From Actinomycetes bacterium (GTDB taxonomy: Bacteria > Actinomycetota > Acidimicrobiia > Acidimicrobiales > Palsa-688), in contig JAKBAM010000005.1 of NCBI GenBank assembly GCA_021809105.1, positions 82,883-146,882 on the forward strand: a stretch of 64,000 nucleotides of DNA. Direction: 5' to 3'. The position numbers were made by a program, and so were the translations under genes. The notes beneath the pieces are model-generated. The model was given only the letters and a program-made list of their open reading frames with translations, did not search any database and was not told where the DNA came from. How positions within the stretch are numbered: the first letter of the stretch is position 1; the number at the start of each line of letters is the position of its first letter. Shown here piece after piece: positions 60,369 through 64,000 of this stretch.

Positions 60369-60392
60369 CTGCACAGGGCATGCCCTGTGCAG
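60369..60392 (+). repeat. 24-base perfect palindrome
   Basis: The half-site CTGCACAGGGCA (60369-60380) is followed at once by its exact reverse complement (60381-60392). There is no spacer, so it is not a hairpin terminator; it fits a dimer-binding operator or a recombinase site. Confidence 0.7.
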
Positions 60393-60689
60393 AGCCATGC
60401 AGCTGCCCTGATCAACGGCGGTCGTGTCGCTCGCCGCTCGCTGCTGCTGGTCGCTGTTGCCGCCGCCGGCGGTAGCTGAGAACTGCGCACCACCACGGCG
60501 TGGCCGGATCGGCACCGCGGTGCCGATCTTCGGAGTTGCCCGCACCCACCCCCGATGCCCCGCATAGGGAGGTGATCGGGAAACAACCCCGGGCGGGTGT
60601 GTTACGGGAACGCCGGGACCAAGGCGTATGCAGCTTGGATGAACACGTCAAGGGTTCGGCTTGCGGAGTGGTCCGGTCGGCCCTGGCCG

Positions 60690-61036
60690 TTCGGCTTGCG
60701 GGATGTCGCCCGGCCGTCGGCCTGTCGCCCGGGTCGGGCAGTCTCTACAAGCACTTCTCCTCCAAGGAGGCTCTGTTGGCCGAGGGTGTCGGGGCCTTGC
60801 TCGCCGATCGCGCCGAGCTCCGCCGAGCACTGTCGCCGAGCGACTCGCCTCAAAGAGGGAACCTCGCAGAAGTGCAGAGCCTGATGCAGTCAGTCGCGGT
60901 TGCCGGGCTGCGGCGGATGCAGCGGGACAGGGACATGAATCGGCTCGTCTTCCGCGGGTTGCAAGACTTCCCCGATCTGCTTACGTCAGTGGCATCGAGG
61001 CCGTGTCAGAGAAGTTCGGGATCCCAGTCGATGTAG
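60690..61036 (+). pseudogene. TetR-family regulator remnant
   Basis: The frame VGLSPGSGSLYKHFSSKEAL, LAEGVGALLADRAELRRALS, then LQSVAVAGLRRMQRDRDMNR-like residues and LVFRGLQDFPDLLTSV, contains the second half of a TetR helix-turn-helix and the start of the ligand domain. The usual GLSPGSLYKHF has two extra residues (GS), and no clean N-terminus or start codon remains. The C-terminal domain is cut short just before the pentanucleotide repeat. Confidence 0.6.
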
Positions 61037-61045
61037 ACTGTCTCG

Positions 61046-61135
61046 CCGGACCGGACCGGACCGGACCGGACCGGACCGGACCGGACCGGACCGGACCGGA
61101 CCGGACTGGACCGGACCGGACCGGACCGGACTGGA
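61046..61135 (+). repeat. Pentanucleotide tandem repeat, 18 copies of CCGGA
   Basis: Eighteen head-to-tail copies of CCGGA with two variants (CTGGA, copies 13 and 18). The 5-base period means gain or loss of a copy shifts any reading frame through it. Confidence 0.95.
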
Positions 61136-61600
61136 CCTCGTGGACCCGGACGGGGCGCTCCTGACCCCACGAACCCTCGCTCGGCCGGGACTGATCGCCG
61201 TCGCAATCGCCGATCCCCTTCCAGCGATCCGCAGCGAGCCCGAGATCTGGGCGTCTGCCGCCCCAAAGGACGTTGGTGTTGCGGGCGCTAGCGCTAGCCG
61301 GGCCTCGTTCGGACCGACGGGGCGGGGTCGTACTGATGCCTTGCCGCGTCCTGACACGCCGGGACGGTTCACCCGTCAGATGGGAGATGGGCGCGGCTGT
61401 CGGTTCCGGAATCACTGCTCGGTGAACAGCCCGCAGCGTGCTGTCGGTGAACCAGGCGCCCGTAGCGGTAGGCGGACCAGCAGGTGACGCCGCACCTGCA
61501 CTACGACGACATCCACACCGCCCTGGCCTGGCTGCGCCGGGGGTGTTCGGGCTGGTCGAGCAGTCCCGCGTCGAACGCGACGGCGACGTGTGATGCCTAC
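61136..61600. other. Intergenic stretch, no recognisable gene
   Basis: Open frames exist on both strands but have no ribosome site and no conserved motif. The segment contains CTAGCGCTAG, a short palindrome near 61287-61297. A short frame near 61480-61590 (VTPHLHYDDIHTALAWLRRG) may be the relic of a gene. Confidence 0.4.
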
Positions 61601-61713
61601 AGGTTGACCTGACAACGTGAAGCTCGTCGTCGCCTGTCCGGTGCGAGTCCGGTCCGGGTAGCTGCCAGGAGGCCCGGTAGCAGGCTGGCGGCGTCAGGGG
61701 GAAACGCCTGGTG
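61600..61713 (+). ncRNA. Possible 5' part of a group II intron RNA
   Basis: GTGAAGCTCGTCGTC, GTCCGGTGCGAGTCCGG, GCCAGGAGGCCCGGTAGCAGG and GCGTCAGGGGGAAACGCC form several potential stems in the style of bacterial group II intron domain I. The sequence resumes in the same style after the DUF6431 element, up to the intron reverse-transcriptase fragment. I base this on pattern only. Confidence 0.4.
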
Positions 61714-62681
61714 TTACCGGCATGTCCCTATGACGATCGCTGTGCAGTAATCGGCAGAGATAGTTGAGGACGCCTTCAGCCCTGGCAGCGATGTGTAGGG
61801 ACGCGCTGCAACCTCGGCGTGCTAGCAAGACGTAGTGGCAGTCACCTGGGTGTGTCGGTTGTCGGTGGCGGAGTACGCGGCACTCGGCGCGCGAGCACCC
61901 GCGCCGCGCTCGACCTGCGGCGCTTGCCGCAAGCCGATGGCCTTCGACGGCTGCTACCCGCGCCGTGTGCGCGAGGGCGGCGTCGTCCACAAGATCTTCG
62001 TGCACCGCGCCTACTGCCGGGCCTGCAATCGTGGCGAGGCGCTGATACCTGACTTCCTGCTCGCTCGCCGGCTCGACAGCACGGCGACCATCGGCGCTGC
62101 CGTGCTGCAGAACGCCGGCGCTGCGCTTCCCGAGAATGCGACGGGCCTCTACGCCGAGGTGCCGAGTCGCACGCTGCGCTCATGGCGACAGCGCTTTGCT
62201 GAGCGAGCCGACGAGCTCGCCGCCAGCCTGAGCGCCTTCTGCGTCGCCCGGGGCGGCCGGCTGCCCCGATCAGCGCCGACAGCCCTCGCGCGGGCGAGCG
62301 AGGCGATCGGAGCTGTCTGGTGCGACGCTGGGAGGTCCCACCGGCTTTCCTGCTCGCCAACGTCGTACTCGGCGGTCAGCTGCTCTCGAGCCGCGTGGAT
62401 CTTCCGCATCCTGACAGGCCCCAGCTCATCGGAGGTTCTCGAGCCCCCTGAGCAGCTACTACGTAGTCATGAAGTGACCATTCCAGTGCAAGCTTCTTGG
62501 TCACAGCGGGACTGACGACTGTCACAGCGGTGGCGAAACGTGCTCCAAGTGGGGCAAGGCGCTATCCGGCGCGGCTCCTCGACCAGGATCGACGATGGCG
62601 TCCTCAGCGAATGCTGCCGTTCCATGGTCACGGAACGCTGCCAAATCATTGTCGACAAAAGTTGCCGATAACACCTGGCGT
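61714..62681 (+). mobile_element. DUF6431-carrying insertion element with terminal inverted repeats
   Basis: ACGCCTGGTGTTACCGGCA at 61714 on matches the reverse complement of the right end (ACGCCAGGTGTTATCGGCA, ending at 62681) in 17 of 19 positions, and the similarity goes further inward with gaps. The element is about 970 bp and holds one gene. It separates two stretches that look like the same group II intron. Confidence 0.6.
61835..62515 (+). CDS. DUF6431 zinc-binding protein of an insertion element
   Basis: A 226-residue protein from a GTG. Its N-terminal part has TCGACRKPMAFDGCYPRRVR and VHRAYCRACNRGEALIPDFL: two CxxC pairs, then LARRLDSTATIGAAVLQNAG and LYAEVPSRTLRSWRQRFAER, a helix-turn-helix-like block. 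This is the DUF6431 pattern that occurs with recombinases and integrase-core transposases in actinobacteria, where it probably binds element ends. No transposase gene is left in this element, so it may be a defective or mobilisable copy. The C-terminal 60 residues are poorly conserved in style and may be frameshifted. Confidence 0.65.
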   Translation: MAVTWVCRLSVAEYAALGARAPAPRSTCGACRKPMAFDGCYPRRVREGGVVHKIFVHRAYCRACNRGEALIPDFLLARRLDSTATIGAAVLQNAGAALPENATGLYAEVPSRTLRSWRQRFAERADELAASLSAFCVARGGRLPRSAPTALARASEAIGAVWCDAGRSHRLSCSPTSYSAVSCSRAAWIFRILTGPSSSEVLEPPEQLLRSHEVTIPVQASWSQRD

Positions 62682-63119
62682 CGAAGCCCAGCGTCGAAAG
62701 CCCTTGAAGGGGAAGCGACTGAGCGGTCCGTAGCATGAAGCGAAGCCTGCGGCGTCGTTAGAGGCCCTGCCTGTGAAGGTGGGGGACAGAGAGTGCCGAG
62801 CCCCCGAATTCAGGGCGAAGGCCACGGAAGGCGGTGAAGACCCTGGAGGTGCAGCCGCTGAAGGACTCTCCGGCGTATGGGGCGCGGAACGTTCAGATGG
62901 CGACGGGGGAACTGGGGAGGCCCTCCCCGGCCTGGTGGCCCTGCGAGTGGCTGCCGGAGCGTCGTGCCCTATAACCGGTTCGCGCCGCGAAGTGGGTGTC
63001 GTGCCGGGTGGGCGTCGGAGGCGGTCGTAGTACTGCTTGAGCCGGACGGACAGCACAACCGCCGGTGAGGGAAGGGCCGCTGCTTCGTCGGTGCGTATCA
63101 GTGCAGGAAGGGCAGGTGA
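62682..63119 (+). ncRNA. Probable group II intron RNA, part upstream of the reverse transcriptase
   Basis: The segment is rich in paired G/C stretches of group II type: GAAAGCCCTTGAAGGGGAAG, GGTCCGTAGCATGAAGCGAA, GTGCCGAGCCCCCGAATTC and GGCGAAGGCC. It directly precedes an intron-encoded reverse-transcriptase start, the normal layout of domain I-IV. The 3' domains V and VI are absent because the element is cut at about 63406. Confidence 0.5.
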
Positions 63120-63659
63120 GTGCCGGTGACGGCTAGCCCCACCCTCGACAAGGTCCAAGTTCTGCAACGAACGCCGTACCGGGCGGCCAAGGCTGATCCC
63201 GGACGTCGGTTCCACGCGCTCTACGACAAGGTCTATCGCAGGGACGTTTTGGAGCGTGCGTGGGTTCAGGTGCGCCGCAACGTTGGTGCGCCGGGCATCG
63301 ACAACCAGACCATCGCCATGGTCGAGGAGGATTACGGGGTTGCCCGTCTCCTCGACGAGCTGGCCATGGACACGGATTTGAAGGCAGAGACGTATCGGCC
63401 GTTGGCCGGCGCTGGGCTGGGACTGGCGTTCATGGGAGCGGTTCGCCAAGCCAACGACATCGCGGCTCCCTCCGAGCGCGCTGCACTGCTCGCAGCCTTT
63501 TACGTGGTCACCTACGTCGGCGAGGGACTGCCCGTTATCGGTGCAGGGTTCCTCGCCGCTCGCGTCGGCCTCGTCACCGGAGTATCGGTCGTGCTCGTAG
63601 CCATCGTCGCCGTCTGCATCGTTGCGCTCTCCATCTTTAGCCTGACCGACCGACAGTGA
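63120..63659 (+). pseudogene. Chimera: group II intron reverse-transcriptase start fused to an MFS transporter tail
   Basis: Residues 1-95 are the N-terminus of a group II intron maturase: LDKVQVLQRTPYRAAKADPG, RRFHALYDKVYRRDVLERAW, VRRNVGAPGIDNQTIAMVEE, ARLLDELAMDTDLKAETYRP. From residue 96 on the frame reads LGLAFMGAVRQANDIAAPSE, RAALLAAFYVVTYVGEGLPV and VVLVAIVAVCIVALSIFSL, three membrane helices of the end of an MFS transporter. A real intron protein continues for about 350 residues. The GTG start at 63120 has AGGGCAGGTGA nearby. The junction at about 63406 is probably a deletion end-point that happens to be in frame. Confidence 0.75.
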
Positions 63660-63915
63660 CAGCACCCAGCCAAGGGATGGCTGGCAGGTCGGTAAGGAGG
63701 CCGGCGTCGACACCGATCACCAGTGCCGCTGCGACCTCGAGGTGCCGGAGGGACTTTCTTCCGCCCTGCTATCACCCAACGGCTCGGACAGGACCACGAG
63801 GAGGATCGTCCACACCCGTCCCGCGTTCTGCCCGGCGCCACCCGTGCCCGGCAGGCTGTGCCGCGCTGCTTAGCCCCGATTGTTCACCGTTTGGGGCGGG
63901 TCTGGGGTGGACCAT
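63660..63915. other. Spacer without a recognisable gene
   Basis: About 250 bases between the chimeric frame and the second IS1380-like end. No motif, repeat or RNA gene was recognised. Confidence 0.45.
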
Positions 63916-64000
63916 CCGCGAAAGTGCCCGCCGTTACTGGGATTCTGGGGTTGTCGAGACACCAGAAGACCAGTTCAGGAGGGCACTCGCGAGGTGGACG
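63916..64000 (+). mobile_element. 5' end of a second IS1380-family element (cut by the window edge)
   Basis: CCGCGAAAGTGCCC, then GGTTGTCGAGAC and AGGAGGGCACTCGCGAGGTG match the end and leader of the first IS1380 copy (minus strand at 55365-55288: CCGCGGAAACGCCC, GGTTGTCGAGAC, AAGGGCACTTCCAAAGTG) in order and spacing. The transposase would start at the GTG at 63994. Diverged copies, so probably two different family members. Confidence 0.6.

Larger units (their letters stand above)
59974..60690. other. Gene-poor stretch with a possible att site and a long palindrome
   Basis: I see no gene with a ribosome site or known motif here. It contains the acceptor-like CCCCGCCACCA at 60161-60171 and a 24-base perfect palindrome at 60369-60392. 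The rest is moderately repetitive (GCACAGGGC, CATGCAG). Confidence 0.45.

Noticed and set aside
61046..61164. Protein repeats GPDRTGPDRT read through the CCGGA microsatellite
   Set aside because: All frames through a 5-base repeat are open in this composition; no start or ribosome site belongs to them.

Overview
The window is high-GC actinobacterial DNA. A secreted protein built of GYWLVASDGG-type repeats (6224-7102) is a marker common in Acidimicrobiia, so a member of that class or a close relative is the best guess; there is no rRNA to confirm it. Almost everything here is accessory: a phage fragment, a probable integrative conjugative element (ICE), defence genes, and a right-hand zone of nested and broken insertion sequences.

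Region 1 (1-10.6 kb) is a phage-like remnant. It holds an ASCH-domain protein, a 1277-residue tail tape-measure protein with a lytic domain, two tandem paralogues, the repeat-type secreted protein, a small serine recombinase and fragments of a tyrosine integrase. Region 2 (10.6-25.4 kb) starts at a tRNA-Met 3' fragment that overlaps the stop codon of a large serine recombinase. Next come two paralogous DNA amino-methyltransferases, a double winged-helix regulator, a palindrome array, and a transfer operon in transfer order: VirB2-like pilin, VirB6/TrbL-like, PrgI/VirB3-like, VirB4, VirD4/TraG coupling ATPase, replication-relaxation protein and a VirB1-like SLT-NlpC/P60 hydrolase.

Region 3 (25.6-32.1 kb) is the most interesting part. 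A ribbon-helix-helix protein and a C5-cytosine methyltransferase face, tail to tail, an overlapping operon of Vsr endonuclease, ECF-like sigma factor, ParB-like protein, SNF2 helicase and a small protein with a PD-(D/E)xK motif. I read it as a multi-gene restriction/defence cassette that I cannot match to a named type. Region 4 (32.6-43.7 kb) is a complete Tad/Flp pilus operon on the minus strand behind a clear promoter. It ends with a LysM-BTAD fusion and a prepilin peptidase, and may supply the mating pilus for the transfer operon.

Region 5 (43.8-50.5 kb) carries HxlR regulators (one truncated), a PadR-ABC-FtsX operon, and pseudogenes of an ABC permease and a dihydrofolate-reductase-like protein; the latter is flanked by diverged direct repeats. 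Region 6 (51-55.4 kb) is an IS21 element inserted in an IS1380 transposase with a CCGG duplication. Region 7 (55.4-60 kb) has an unassigned two-gene module beside a broken AbiE toxin-antitoxin locus. Region 8 (60-64 kb) is debris: a possible second att site, a TetR remnant, an 18-copy pentanucleotide repeat, a DUF6431 insertion element apparently inside a group II intron, an intron reverse-transcriptase fragment fused in frame to a transporter tail, and the 5' end of a second IS1380-family element.
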